Of a stretch of DNA of 64,000 nucleotides, positions 26,330-39,783 are shown in pieces. Made by a program: the position numbers and the translations under genes. This stretch comes from Pterobdella sp. o SKG-2022. Its lineage: Eukaryota; Annelida; Clitellata; Hirudinida; Piscicolidae. The DNA is taken from contig OZ038321.1 of the NCBI GenBank assembly GCA_964035795.1, positions 24,485,986-24,549,985 on the forward strand. Direction: 5' to 3'. The notes below the pieces were generated by a model. That model was not told where the DNA came from. It made no database searches and saw only the letters and a program-made list of their open reading frames with translations. Numbering within the stretch: position 1 is the first letter of the stretch; every line of letters starts with the position of its first letter.

Positions 26330-29300
26330 ATGTCCACTTTGGTCCCTGCAAAAAAAGCCAGGTTAGAACGTCCTGAAAAAACAACAAACTCAGTAAGTTT
26401 TTAATAATTCATTTTATAAAAACTTCTTTCTAAGTAAAAAAATTCAACTTAATTTTTTTTAAAACAGAAAATGGAAACAAACAACAATAATGAAATTGAT
26501 GAGGGTCTCTACTCACGACAATTGTTGGAATATTATATTTTTATAAATATGTTATTTCATTCATGTATCTAGCACTAATTACATTCAAAGAAATACAAAT
26601 GTTAAAAAAACAAAAAATATAAATAAACCAAACAGGTATGTGCTGGGGCATGCTGCCATGAAGAGGATGGCAAACTCGAGGGTTTTGGTGGCTGGCATGG
26701 GGGGCTTAGGAGTTGAGGTGGCAAAAAATGTCATTTTGGCTGGTGTCAAGTCTGTTACTATCCAAGATGAGAAAATTGCCACTACTCTTGACCTTTCTTC
26801 TCAGGTTTTTATAACTCTTTTTTAAGCTTTTTTTAATACATTAATATGTATATAAAAATATCAATTAATTTTTTTTCAATTTTTATAAAACGCTCGAACG
26901 AGAAAATTGCTAAAATTTTCCACAAGTAAACCTTATTGTAATTCATTAGAAAAGTATTGAAATAGAATATTAGTACTTGATAATGCAAGTTCTGCTTACA
27001 AGAGCTTTGTTATATATACCTTTCTGTCTGTGCATAGATTATTAGCTAATTCATGTCTATCATTAATAGAACAATAGCATGCTAACGTTTTATGATAAGG
27101 CTATACATTAGTGTCTTGATAGCAAAATTGGCTTTGATATTATCAAAGATGTTTTTAAAGTTGAAGTTTTATGAGATCTTTGACTGCATTGTTTTGAAAA
27201 AAAATACGAAAATTTCAAAACATTTTTGGAAAATCAATTTTGTTAATATAGTCAAAAACTCCTTAACTTTAACTTCATAAGACATTAAACAAAAATATTG
27301 AATTAATAACATCAAACATTTATTTATCTCATTGAGTAATTTTTTAAATTTATAGTAAAAAAAATATCTCAAATCTATAGCCTAGATCATAATCATTATG
27401 CAGAATCAATCCTGCTAATCACAATCACTCATAAATCACAATACAAGATGAATATATATAAATGGACTTCAACCTCTTGAAATATAGCCTGATTCATTCA
27501 TCCATCATGATCACCCAACCAATCTCAATCACCAAACAGTTCTACTTGAGAGAGGACGACTTAAGCAAGAATAGAGCTCTGTGCTCACACCCTCGCTTGT
27601 CCGAGTTGAACTCATATGTGCCAGTGGAACTCTGTACAGCCCCTGTCAGCATTGAGCTTGTGGCGCAACACCAGGTCACTGTGGTGCACTGTTATGTGTT
27701 GTAATCATGATTAAGTTGAGTATTAGTATAAGAATGTGTTTAAACATATAAGTAAGTCTTTTATTCTACAGTCAGTACATTTTTATAATTTATAAATTTA
27801 TTCATAAATACATGTAATCAAATTATAATCATTTTGTGTTTTTATGAAGATAATCATTTGAATAATGCAGAAATTTTTCATGCCAATAAAAAACACTGCA
27901 TAAATACAATAATGACAACGATGCCAGGTGGTAGTGCTGACAGATTCTACAATGGATGAGCAACTGAAGGTGGGAGAGTACTGCCACAACAATGGCATCT
28001 GCTTCATTGTGGCTAACACCAAGGGTCTCTTTGGGTTGGTCTCTCTGTCATTTGTCGTTGAATCTGGTGTTGTTTTTGGGATTATCTTTAATATTTTTAT
28101 CAGCAGTAGTAAAGATCTATATTGAAATAATACAATGATATTAGAGCTTATTAGTTGATCATACTCCTTATCATCATTTCCAATAGATCACTGTTTTTTC
28201 CCATTTTTACGCAATTATATAATGATATCAATCAATCAAGTCCTTTTTATAGCCCGTTTTCCTTTACCAAGGGTTGGGCAATAGGGATAGAAAAATCAAA
28301 GAGTATATGAAGTGGCATGTTTTAAAATACATGAAACCACACAGGCAATTGTTTTGTGATTTTGGGCAGGAGTTTGTGGTGAATGACACAAATGGAGAGC
28401 AACCCACCCATAACCTCGTTGCATCCATCTCCAAGGTTTTGTTTACCCTTGTTATATTGTACCAATGATACACAAACCAATAGAACACATGATATCATTT
28501 TATAACACATACAAAAACAACTTACACATACTCACCATGATATCCGCGTATAATGAATACACCCACAACTGACATAAAATTCAGGAAGAGGATGGAGTGG
28601 TGACGTGTATAGATGAGACTCGTCACGGGTATGAGACAGGCGACTATGTCACGTTCAGCGAGGTACAAGGCATGACGGAACTCAATGGTTGTGAGCCTCG
28701 CAAGATCAAAGTACTTGGTGTGTATTTTTCCATTTATATTGTTAATAAGGTGTTTAGGTAGATGCATCATTAGACTTCAATTAGCTACTTTTGAGCTGTG
28801 TGATTTAGTGTTTAGTTAAGCTAAAAACTAACAATTATATAAGTTAGTATTTTGTATCATTAAAGAAAAAATTGTTACATTGAAAGTTTTAGAATAGATT
28901 CTTTAGACATTAAAACTTAAATTTGATGCCATTCCCGTCAAAATCTTCTTATCTTCAAGTTTAGTGCTACGTCATGACTTGAATGTCTGCATGATCTTTC
29001 ATGGAAATTGTGAGTTAATACAACAACACATCAACTTCTTGCAGGTCCATACACCTTCAGCATTGGAGACACAAGCAACTTGGGAGACTATCTCAGAGGA
29101 GGCATTGTTTCCCAAGTCAAGATGCCTGCCACTTTAAGCTTTGTATGTCCTTCTGTTGTTTTGTGGGTCTTGTGTGCATTTATTGATGCATGCTTTCGTA
29201 AAAAAAACTGAGTTGTTATTAAATGTTTATCGTTTAGTTGTTGGCATTCATTTATATATTTATCAACATTAAACCTTCACACAGAAATCTTTTAAAGATT

Positions 29301-32300
29301 CTCTGGAAGAGCCTGAGTTTATGTTGACAGACTTTGCCAAGTTTGATAGGCCAGTGCAGTTGCATGCTGCCTTCCAAGCTCTGCACACCTTCAACCACAC
29401 TCATGACCGCCTTCCTCAACCCGCCAACAAGGTATGTTATCTCTTTGTTGTCATTCGTTTTACATTATTGCTGTCTTTTTTTTGTTAGTTATCGATATTT
29501 TTCACCCGATTTCTAGCCATTGTATGTTTATTTAAACATGAACTTTACACATATAATCAATTTGCGAGGAATTTTTCAAAAACACGTCTATTCAAAAATG
29601 AAGCTAAAAAAGTCCATTTGCCTAATTAGGCTAATGAAATGTGATATTTTTTATTTTTCGAGGATTCCAGATCGGCTTTTGAGTAAATGTATTTTTTTGC
29701 ATTTTCATAAGTTATTGTATCATAATGAAATATAACTGACTGACGCAGGTATATGAAAAACAAAACCTAAGTAATATTGTATTATAATATATTAAATTGT
29801 TAATGGGAATAACAACGCTAGTCAGACCCTATCACGAGCAGCACATGCACACCACAGGAGGATGCAGACAAGCTGGTGGAGCTAACCTCAGAAATCCTGC
29901 AGAGCAAGGCATGGGCAGATGGGGCGAAAGTTCAGGCAGAGATAGTGAGTTTACTGGCCTTTGGTGCCCAGGGCAACCTCAGTCCTATACAGGCTTTCAT
30001 TGGGGGCGTCACCGCCCAGGAGGTTTTAAAGGTATGTGATACATTATTGTTATTATTTTAATTTTTATAAGTTTTAGTAGAATTTGTGAATGAGAAACAT
30101 TTTTTTCAAAACTGAAGGTTTATGAGCAGAATGCAAATTGGCTAATTTAGTTTTATATTTGTATGATTCATGCTATCTTCAGACTTGAAATTACTGATGA
30201 AACAAAATTAACATATTTGATTATTTTATATTGTATTTGAAGTATTTTATATATACAGATGAAAACACTTTTAGGAGTTTATTTTATTCCACAAAGCTTT
30301 TCGTATATTTGTATCTCTACTTGATAATGTAAGTTCATCTTACAAAAAGCTTCGTGGAGTGAAAAAAACTCTTAAAAGTGTTTTTATTTGAATATTTATG
30401 TTCGGCTCGAAGAATTACGTTTTATTCATTCAAAAACATTGCAAATCAAACCTTAGATACCAATGATAGGCTTCAACCCATAATGTTATAGTTTTTTTAA
30501 ATAAATGTATCTTAGAAGTTACCCATTTTGATGAAACCATTCTATTGATATTCCTCACTGGTTTTTCAATATAATTTATATAAATTTTAATCTTTCTTTA
30601 TGATTCTTATTTAAGTACTGCCCATCAATAATCTCAACCAGCGCCATAATGACCCACACACAGGCATGCAGTGGTAAGTTCACCCCAATAAAGCAGTGGT
30701 TGTACTTCGATGCTGTCGAGTGCCTGCCTGACAACCCCCTAGAATACCTCACTCCTCAGATCTGCAGACCTGTTTGCTATTATTATTTTTTGTTATTCTT
30801 ATTATCATTGTATGTATTATTATTGTTATTAATTTTTTTTGGTGTTTCATTATGCTAATCAGTCTTTTCCTCATCAAAATTTAATTGTTTTCTATATGGG
30901 TGAGTACATTTCAATATCATGTTCTTATCAACACAGTTATTAATATGATCATTTTTTACCACTAATGTTGTTGCATATAACAATTATCATGATGGACAGA
31001 TCAACAGTCGTTATGATGGGCAGTTGGCTGTGTTTGGCTCAGAGTTCCAGTCCAAGCTTGCAAACTGCATCTACTTCTTGGTACACACACTTATTAGTAT
31101 TGTGTTGTTATTTTTAATTTACACACTATTACAATTACCTTAGTATTGTTTATCATAGAAACATCGGTATTCTTAGTTTTGCTATAATGCTTCCAATTTA
31201 TCTCACAGAAAACTATCTGCTATTCTAACAAAATGAGCCTTCTAAATACTGGTACTTATTCACATTGAACCCCACTCAACACACAGGTGGGTGCTGGTGC
31301 CATAGGGTGTGAGTTGCTTAAGAACTGGGCCATGATGGGTGTGGGAGTGGAGGGCAAGGTTATTGTGACTGATATGGATATTATTGAAAAGTCAAACCTT
31401 AACAGGCAGTTTTTATTCAGACCATGGGATGTGCAGGTTAATGTGGTGTTTTGTGTTTCATGTTGTTTTAGACTCGATTTTAGTGTCATGGTTTGTATGT
31501 TGTTTGTTGGTGGAATTTTGTGTCAAAAAATGAATCATTTGGTAATATGTGAAATGTTGAAATTCACATTTTTTAATGTTCAAATATCAAATCAACAAAC
31601 ACGTCATTAAATACCAACACACACATTTACCAGAAACCTAAGTCTTCAACGGCAGCAGAGGCAGTGATTCAGATGAACCCGGGCATGAAGATTGAGGCAC
31701 ACATGAACAGGGTCGGTGATGAAACTGAGTCTGTGTATGACGCCAACTTCTTTAATTCGCTCACTGGTGTCGCCAATGCTTTGGATAACGTTGAAGCCAG
31801 TTAGTGGGTGTATTTAGAGTAACTTTTGGTTGATGTACATAGATACATATGGGTTGTGTTACTTGGGCTGGTATGGTGCATGGGTGTTTATATGGCACAA
31901 TATAGAAACTATGGGTACAATGATAGATATAAGCTAATGAAACAATCACAGGAACATTTGTGGATAGGAAGTGTGTGTTCTATAAGAAGTCACTTCTTGA
32001 GTCGGGGACTCTGGGAACGAAGGGCAATGTGCAGGTATGTTTGTGTTAACTTTGTGCTCTATTTTTATTGGCCTTTGTGTTATTTACTTCATAAATTAAG
32101 CAAGTATGGAAGTATTTTTTGCCATTGTTTTTTCCAAAGTGTTAATCGTTTTATTTGTTAACTTCATGTTATTTAGTAATTATCGTTTTTAAGGAATTAT
32201 TTTTCATGTATTTGTATCTTTATTTATATCATCATCGTCTTTGATATATCTTCTCATGTATCTATGTATTTTCACAATTATATTTTCTAACTCCACCAGG

Positions 32301-35015
32301 TGGTGATACCACACGTAACAGAGTCCTACTCAGCATCACAGGACCCTCCAGAGAAGTCCATCCCCATATGCACCCTCAAGAACTTCCCCAATGCCATTGA
32401 ACACACTCTTCAGGTGGTACAGGGTGCTTTTGGTTTTTCTTTGGTGCTGGTTTGAGATTGGATCATACAAAATTGCCTATCTATGTATAATTTCATGTAT
32501 ATATATATAAGACGAGTTACGAAAGTCTACCATGCCACCGAAGTGGGCAAGGGACCAGTTTGAAGGCCTTTTCAAGCAGCCCATTGAGACGGCCATTCAA
32601 TACCTCACCGACCCTAAGTTTTTCGAACGTACATCCAAGCTTCAAGGAAACCAGCCAGTGAGTTGAAGAGTTATTAAGGGTAGTGATGGTTGTCAATCTA
32701 GAGTTTTATTTTTTCATCAGAAAAAATCAATAAGTCTTTACTTTTATTCTTTCAAATTTTCTAAGGTTTATTATAAAATTTCAATTGTTCATGGGTACTT
32801 TTAAGAAATGTATGATTCAGTTGGAATCCAAACTCATTCACAACCAAAACCCACTGACAGATAGAAACACTGGATGTAGTGAAAAAAGTGTTGGTAGATG
32901 AGAGGCCTGGAAACTTTGAAGACTGTGTGCAGTGGGCCAGGCAGCTGTGGCAGAGCAACTTCCATGACCAAATCAAACAACTACTTTTCAACTTTCCAAA
33001 GGAACAACTTACCTCATCTGGAGCCCTCTTCTGGTCAGGTCCCAAAAGGTGTCCCCACATCCTTGAGTTCAACATCACTGATGTTGGTTCTTTACCAGTA
33101 TAATTTTATATGCATCACTTTTGTAATGTTCAATGAAAGTTTTAAGTATTTATTGAAAATTTTTCTAACTTTTCTCAAACTGTTTTGGATTGAAATTTTT
33201 GATTATGTATGAACTTTGTTATGGATCTACTGGACGTTCAATTTTTTTTTATCTACACTAACAGGCCACTCATTTCTCTTTTGTGGAATCGGCAGCTCGT
33301 TTGAAGGCATATGTATATGGAATTGATGATAGTCCATATGACTATAAATGGATAGGAGATTATGTGCAGACAGTTGAGGTTCCTGAGTACATTCCCAAGT
33401 CTGGTGTGAAGATATCTGTCAATGATGAAGATGCCCAGTCAATCAGGAGTGATGGCTTGTATGGTGAGTTCTCTGTGCTTCTATTGTTGTGTTTGATGTT
33501 TTATTATATTTATTTAGTCTTATTCTGTAGAGAAAAATCGAACTGTAAAATAGACTTGACTCTTTACAAAATGCTATAGTAGTTTTGAAGTTAAATATAA
33601 ATATGCAATGATACTTTAAATAGGGAACCATGAAAGAGGAACACTGAGTTCTACCCAATGATTATACAGATTCAGAAGAACTTGAGAGGATCAGATCTTA
33701 CCTGCCCGAGCCAAGCCAGATCTCCTTCAAGTTGACAGCTGTAGAGTTTGAGAAGGATGATGACACCAACCACCACCTCGACTTCATTGTTGCCACATCC
33801 AACCTCCGTGCCGAGAATTATGATATTGCTCCTGCAGACAGACATAAAGTTTGTCTTATAGTTTTGATGCCATTGTTGATGCTCCAATGTATTCACAGAT
33901 TTATTTATATATGATTTTTAGATTGCTTCTAACGCATATTAAAATGTTCAGAGCAAATTGATTGCCGGTAGAATCATCCCTGCCATAGCTACCACCACTT
34001 CAGCCGTGGTGGGACTTGTGTGTTTGGAGATGATCAAAGTTTGTTCACACAATTTTTCATTTATTAATAGTATTTATAGACATTGTGTTTTTTTCTAATA
34101 ATTTCAGTATAATGAAATTTCATCATAAGGTTTTTTATCGAAAATTTTTAAAAACATTGACGAATATAAGAACAAATTTATTAAAAGTATTTTATTCTTT
34201 GAAAACCAACTTCATGATTTCAGACTTATTTTGAAACCTAACAAAATCAGTTAGGGAAGATAGTCAGCATAAATATATTGATTATTTGATAAATTTGACA
34301 GTTGTTCCAGGGTCACAAAAACATTGAGAAATATAAGGATGGCTTCATTAATCTTGCTCTCCCTTTCTTTGGCTTCTCCGAACCCAAGCCACCTCTAGTT
34401 CAACAGGTTTGTATTCACTTTGTAGAAGGGGTTATTGGTTTAATTTAATATTACACTTGTTTTTATAAATAAGTGGCTAACGTAAACGCTTTTTTTTCAG
34501 TACTATGACAAGAAATTCACTCAGTGGGATAGGTTTGAAATTACTGCAGAAATGACATTGCAAGAAATGATAGACTACTTTCAGGTTTTTATCGTTACTA
34601 GCCAACTAACTTACTTCCAGCTATTTATTTAAACAAATCAAAACCATAATGAATGCAGAATAAACACAAGTTATCTGTTAACATGCTCTCACATGGAGTA
34701 AGCATGTTGTATTCTACCTTTCTGGCTCCTGACAAGAAAAAGGAAAGACTTCCAATGAAGTTAGTCCAAATTTTTTTTCCCAACTATAAAAACGAACATA
34801 TTTAATCATGACTTCTTAACTTTCGTATAAATTGCAGAATGAGCGAATTAGTAAAAAGGGTATGTAAAATGAAAATACCGGCATACGTTCAAGATCTTGT
34901 GTTCGAAGTGTGTTGCGATGATGATTCTGGAGAAGACGTCGAAACGCCTTACATCAAATACTTCATCGGGAACCTTAACTCTAGTTGCAATCAACCTATG
35001 GAAATATCTAATTGA
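26330..35015 (+). CDS. UBA1: ubiquitin-activating enzyme E1
   Basis: Activates ubiquitin with ATP and passes it to E2 enzymes; cytosol and nucleus. 25 exons: 26330-26392, 26468-26523, 26636-26804, 27540-27674, 27928-28034, 28345-28435, 28585-28717, 29045-29142, 29285-29431, 29858-30031, 30664-30771, 31000-31080, 31287-31436, 31634-31799, 31952-32034, 32300-32413, 32544-32657, 32861-33082, 33265-33463, 33670-33848, 33952-34038, 34302-34406, 34501-34584, 34659-34759, 34838-35015. The CDS is 3144 bases, 1047 residues (human 1058). Inactive adenylation half: [15 protein letters not shown]. Active adenylation half: [13 protein letters not shown] and [18 protein letters not shown]. The catalytic cysteine is in [17 protein letters not shown], about residue 611. 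The C-terminal ubiquitin-fold region includes SHGVSMLYS and [13 protein letters not shown]. Nothing essential is missing. 13 of 24 introns begin GTT. Confidence 0.97.
26975..27075. repeat. dispersed repeat copy in UBA1 intron 3
   Basis: Begins ACTTGATAATGCAAGTTC and continues CTTACAAGAGCTTTG, then GATTATTAGCTAATTCATG. It resembles the copies at 30260-30386 and 52688-52785. A member of a short interspersed, probably nonautonomous family. Confidence 0.55.
30260..30386. mobile_element. foldback element in UBA1 intron 10
   Basis: Two arms of about 42 bases (30260-30301 and 30344-30386) are near-perfect inverted copies, with GAAAACACTTTTAGGAG facing its complement CTCTTAAAAGTGTTTTT. The 42-base centre holds ACTTGATAATGTAAGTTC. 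The arms could fold into a long hairpin in the transcript. Structure fits a MITE or foldback element; no coding capacity. Confidence 0.65.
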
Positions 35016-35119
35016 GCTTTAATGCAAGCTTCTTTATTCCGTTTTTAGTGTTTTATTAACCACGGAGACCTTGACACTTGTTTGATAGAAATTACACAAA
35101 ATTCAGTAGGACTTTTTAA

Positions 35120-35125
35120 AATAAA
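35120..35125 (+). terminator. poly(A) signal of UBA1
   Basis: AATAAA about 105 bases after the UBA1 stop codon at 35013-35015, the first canonical hexamer downstream. Confidence 0.6.
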
Positions 35126-35539
35126 TATTCTATGGTTTCTGTTTCAATGCTTTGATTGTACTACACTTTTGAACGCTATACAAAATAACTCCTAAGAAAT
35201 AGTAATTATTATCAGAAATTGCAGCGAATAAAGCACCAAGATCATCAATTGAACAACTATTTTAAAAGTTTTATCAGTTATATCTTCGAAATTGAAGAAG
35301 TGTAAAAAAATATTTCAAACGTAAAACGACTTATGAGCTTGAAGCTTTTCAATTTACAAAGATCGTCAGATGAAGATGTTTATAAGGAGAGGGCTTTGAA
35401 ATAAATATATATTTATATTATTATAGACATACCATTAATCTATCAAAGATATCCCACCTATCACCGTAAAATTAAAATGAATATATTGTCGGACAAGTCA
35501 GAACGAAAAAAAAAACTGGATTATTGTTCAAAGGAATAG

Positions 35540-35840
35540 TTGAGGTTAATTGTTTCGACAAGAAGTCTCCATTGTTTTGTCTTTTATCTTGCAAAGTTCA
35601 GTTAAAACGTCTATAGTAGGTGATAGCTTTGGTGGTGTTTTGAGTTTTTCACGTAAAGCAGTTGTTGCAACTCTAGGTCTTTTGATAGGACAGTTGGTGA
35701 TGTTATACGAAGTCTTCCTCTAAAGCCAAGGTACTTTGTTGCAATTTTTTGAAATATCTCTTCAATGCTTTATGGCTGGCAAGTTTTCATCCGATCTTAG
35801 AATGTGACCTAACAGACTCCACCGTATTTTAGCGGCATGT
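35540..35840 (-). pseudogene. non-LTR retrotransposon relic, C-terminal region
   Basis: On the minus strand the translation begins RWSLLGHILRSDENLPA and later reads IKRPRVATTALREKLK. This order (W..LLGHILR, then a xRPR-TT block) is typical of the region after reverse transcriptase in invertebrate LINEs. The frame carries a stop and at least one frameshift. Dead copy. Confidence 0.55.
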
Positions 35841-36049
35841 TGGCTTAAAGGAGAACTTTTTTATTCATAAAAATTCTTATTACAGATAACTCTTGGGTAA
35901 GTAACGCTCATTATTTTTCTTAACTATTAACCACTCAAAACCCTTGTATCAGCCTTGATATTGTACTAATGGGATTACCCAAGTTACAAACCCAGTCCAT
36001 AATTAACATGACCACCAAATTAGTATCAGAAACTAGAAAGTTTGATCAC

Positions 36050-36335
36050 AACACCTGTTTTAAAAGACCTACACTGGCTTAAAATTAAAGAAAGAATTCA
36101 TTACAAGATGATACCGAAAGTGCATGAATGTCTCAAAATGGAAAGTCCTTCTTATCTTTCATCGAAATTCTCAACTGTATCTTCATTGACATAGCAAGAG
36201 CGAATTTTGGGGAACAGAAGATTCGAAGTTGCTGCACCAATTCTTTTGAACAATTTACCAAATCACCTCAAATCCATAACCTCCACAACTTTTTCCAAGC
36301 GCTTAAAAACCCACCTCATGATTAAGTCATATAAT
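36050..36335 (+). pseudogene. CR1/Jockey-like retrotransposon relic, 3' end of reverse transcriptase ORF
   Basis: The translation gives PVLKDLHWLKIKERIHYKM, PSYLSSKF, and then in a shifted frame GNRRFEVAAPILLNNLPNHL followed by FSKRLKTHL. This matches the widespread LINE motif series LHWLP-K-RI, PPYLS, F.VAAP.LWN.LP and FK..LKTHL. A stop and frameshift near 36185-36210 break it. Confidence 0.7.
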
Positions 36336-36639
36336 CTTAAACAATATTTTATAATTTTTTTTTCAGAAAATCAAATTAATGGGAAGAAAGAAGGGGTAAA
36401 TGAAAGGAAAGACTGGATGTGTGTGGATTGAAGGACCAAGTGTGAGGGACTGGAAAGAATGAAAATTTACTGTATTAGGACTGGTTCTATATATAAATAT
36501 AAATGCTAAAGTTGCCTTGAATAATTAATCAGTTTCATGCCACTATAATACTATTTGTTTTCTATGATGGGCATCAATGAGTTGCCAAGAGTTTGTTTCA
36601 AGAGCCCATATTCCACACTTTCTGAGTACAGGAAAGGCT

Positions 36640-36715
36640 AAAGCTAAAATGGAAAAGCCTTTGGCCTTGACAACATCAAAGCAGAACAAATCAAATCTGC
36701 ACCAGCCATATATAT
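36640..36715 (+). pseudogene. reverse transcriptase fragment (NGKA-G-D motif)
   Basis: One frame reads NGKAFGLDNIKAEQIKSAPA, a degenerate form of the N-terminal RT motif NGKAAGPD-I. It may belong to the element at 37660-38655, but about 950 bases separate them, more than in an intact RT, so an insertion or a second copy is possible. Confidence 0.5.
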
Positions 36716-37659
36716 GTATATCAGCTTCAACTGTGAATGGGCAAAAATAAATATAAGGTTTCTAAATTTTCTGAAATGCCTATATTTTCAAGATGACCAA
36801 GACGCATTGTGATCTTACATATCATTCAATTATATACTTTAAAATGTCTATCATTCAAGCAGTCATCAACAGTATTATAACTAAACCATCTTAACAGCCA
36901 CAAGAAAAATAACCTCATGGATTTGACTAACACGAATTTATGCACCTACATATTTTCAACAGAATTTTCACGATAAAATCATTTTAGCTAGTCATCATAT
37001 TTTTCAGACAGGGATAACTTTTATAATCATTTTTATCGTGATAATCTGAAAAACATGCGATAACTTCAGACAGTACGAATACACAGATACATCATAAAAT
37101 CACTGCGTAATTTTTCATCAGTCATTATCGTTAATTTTTTCATAACCATGACTTGCTTAATCAGACTCCAATTGTCTACCTCTATGTTCAGTAAGAGAGA
37201 GTTACGTGTCATCACATATAGAAAAAAATTATAAAAATTAAGTAGTTGGTGTTCATAAATTGTATGTCCACAGGCTTTTCAGACAGGGATAACTTTTGTA
37301 ATCACTCACCAACACAAGCGAAACATCTCCATAAACGAGGCGAAAGCCGGAAAATGTATATCTTTACTCATAATGCATAGATAACATATCCTGCAAATGT
37401 TTCTTAGAAATGGTAATTTTCGTAAGTTTTTAGAATTTACTATTACAAAATATTTTAACTTTCAATACTGATAATTTTCTTATATGTTGTTATTTTTTGA
37501 AACTTTTATGCATTTCGGAAGTTTAAGCCTTAGTTTCATGTAAATTTTAAAATGTTAACTAATCTTCAGGTCTCTGTATGAAAAATTAAGTGCTTGTATC
37601 TAATTTGGCAAACGAGCATTTAATTTTTAATATAATTATTTTCCAAAATTAATTTATCC

Positions 37660-38655
37660 AATGTGAACACAAAAAGCTCATCATGCAGTGATTCACCGAA
37701 ACCAGTTGACCAAACCATTCCATGTTCGTACTGGTGTGAGACAGGAGTGTTTACTATCTCCAGTTTTGTTCATGCTGGCTATCGACTAAGTTATGACAAC
37801 AGCTACCGTACAGAAGAAAACGGAATCCAGTGGTCTTCTCCAACACAATTGGACGATCTAGATTTTGCTGACGATCTACCCCTTCTTTCGCACACCCAGC
37901 AACAGATGCAAGAGAAAACAAACACTGTAGCAGAAACCTCCAGAAAACTGGGTCTAAAAATACAGCAGGAAAAAACCAAGATTTTCAAAGTGAGTACTGC
38001 CGATTCAACTCCCATCACGCGGGCAAGACAACCATTAAAAGAAGGGAAAAGCTTCACTTATCTTGGCGGTAGCGTTGATAAGCGGGAAGGCACAGTGGCA
38101 GACGTGAAGATAAGAATCGGAAAGACTAGAGCAGTTTTCTTGCAGCTTAAAAACGTGTGGACATCTATAGCTTTATCAGAAAAAAACCAAGATCAGGTTA
38201 TTCAACTCCAATGTTAAGCCCGTTCTACTGTATGGAGCGAAGTCTTGGGGGACCATAGAGACGACCAAGAAGAAGATCCAGACATTCATTTATACTTGTC
38301 TGAAAAGAATTTTTCAGATTCGCTGGCCGGAAACCATCAGAAATGAAGAGCTATGACAACGTACCAAACAAAAGCTGGTTTCCGTGGAGATTCAATAACG
38401 CCGCTGGAGATGGATAGGACATACCCTACAAAAACTGCCCACCAGCATAGCTAGACAGCTGTGAAATGGAACCCCTAAAGAAAAAAAAAGAGAGGCAGAC
38501 CACGAAACACATGGCAATGTGACGTAGACGCTGAAATCAAGAAGATGGCTCTAACAGGGGGGCAGTTTTAAACACTCGCCCAGAACAGAAATGGCTGGAG
38601 ATTCTTTGTTAGTGGCTTATGTCTTGGCTAGGAACGATAGGCATAAGTAGGTAAT
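37660..38655 (+). pseudogene. RTE-like LINE reverse transcriptase, decayed
   Basis: Reads through RT fingers, palm and thumb in three frames: FHVRTGVRQECLLSPVLFML, then after a frameshift near 37790 LDDLDFADDLPLLSH (the catalytic FADD box), TYLGGSVDK and KTRAVFLQLKNVW. After another break near 38210 it continues PVLLYGAKSW and a C-terminal block with RWRWIGH-like and RGRPRNTW-like matches. The endonuclease is absent. The element is 5'-truncated and cannot be active. The RTE assignment is from the general pattern and is tentative. Confidence 0.75.
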
Positions 38656-38659
38656 GTAA

Positions 38660-39370
38660 ACACAAGATTTCAAGAATTTCAAAGAAAAATTATTCTGAGT
38701 CATTACTAATGACCAAGAGAAACTCGTTCAAAACTTTATTAAACACTTTTTTCACTCATATTTCTTTATTTAGTTGCTAACATTTTTTATATATACTACC
38801 AAAAATGGCTTATTTCGAAAAAATATAAAACCTAATGGGGGAAATCTTGAACTCACTTGTTTCAAGAACACACGCATGCTAGGGTTTCTTATGATTTGAG
38901 ATTTTTAGATAAAATTGTTTAGATGAAAAAAAAATTACCGTTGTTTTTATTAAATTTTATCGAATATAAAATAAATGAAACGGGGTATAGCAGACTCTTT
39001 ATTGTTGAAGCATTATTTGAACTATATTACTTTAATGAAACCGGCTAGTTTTATAAAAACTAAATAAAATCAAAACAACCACAAAAGACAATCAATACTA
39101 TAAAGCACTTAACACAACATTTTTTTATTATGAACTCACGATATGAACCTAGATGGAATTAAATAATTCGAGATCAATACACTGTTTAAGTTAATAATTT
39201 GTACGTAGAAGCTATTCGCTAGCCAATAAAAGCTGGTGCTTTGAAAATGACATGATTCTTTAACATACCACAAAACAATATCAAATAAAAGTCACTGATG
39301 TCAGAACGATTAATATTTTAAATGTATTCTAAATAAAAATGGAACTTAAAAAATAACCACTTTTGTAGTA
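38660..39370. other. intergenic DNA between LINE relic and CBP/p300 3' end
   Basis: AT-rich, no reading frame or repeat recognised. Confidence 0.5.
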
Positions 39371-39372
39371 TG

Positions 39373-39378
39373 TTTATT
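39373..39378 (-). terminator. candidate poly(A) signal of CBP/p300
   Basis: AATAAA on the minus strand about 400 bases beyond the CBP/p300 stop codon. Chosen by distance only; no downstream GU-rich element is obvious. Confidence 0.3.
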
Positions 39379-39783
39379 TAAAAAATGTTTAGTTAACATG
39401 TAACAGTTAATAGTCATTTGCTTGAAACACACAAAAATAAACTAAAATAAATTGAACCACAAAATTATCCTAATTATCATAGTAATCCATTTACTATAAA
39501 TGGAAAAATCTAAAAAAACATGAAAAAGAAATTAAATATGAAGGTTAGAGTTTAAAAGAAATAGATATTGAATAACTCGCTAGCATTCAAATAGTACTTG
39601 AAACAATACATGAAACTCGGTATTCACAATATGCACATGTTCAGTTCAATGGAAATATATGGAAAAGTTGAAGAATCAACAAAAAAAATAAAAAAAATAT
39701 CAACTTCAATATTAATGGTTATAAGCTAAATGACCAATCATTCAACTTCACAGTTAATTTGGGCCCTATACAATACTGAAGGG

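Noticed and set aside
29797..30039. Frame with Gly/Arg-rich product overlapping UBA1 exon 10
   Set aside because: Shadow frame; the true frame reads [15 protein letters not shown] and matches UBA1 with correct splice phases.
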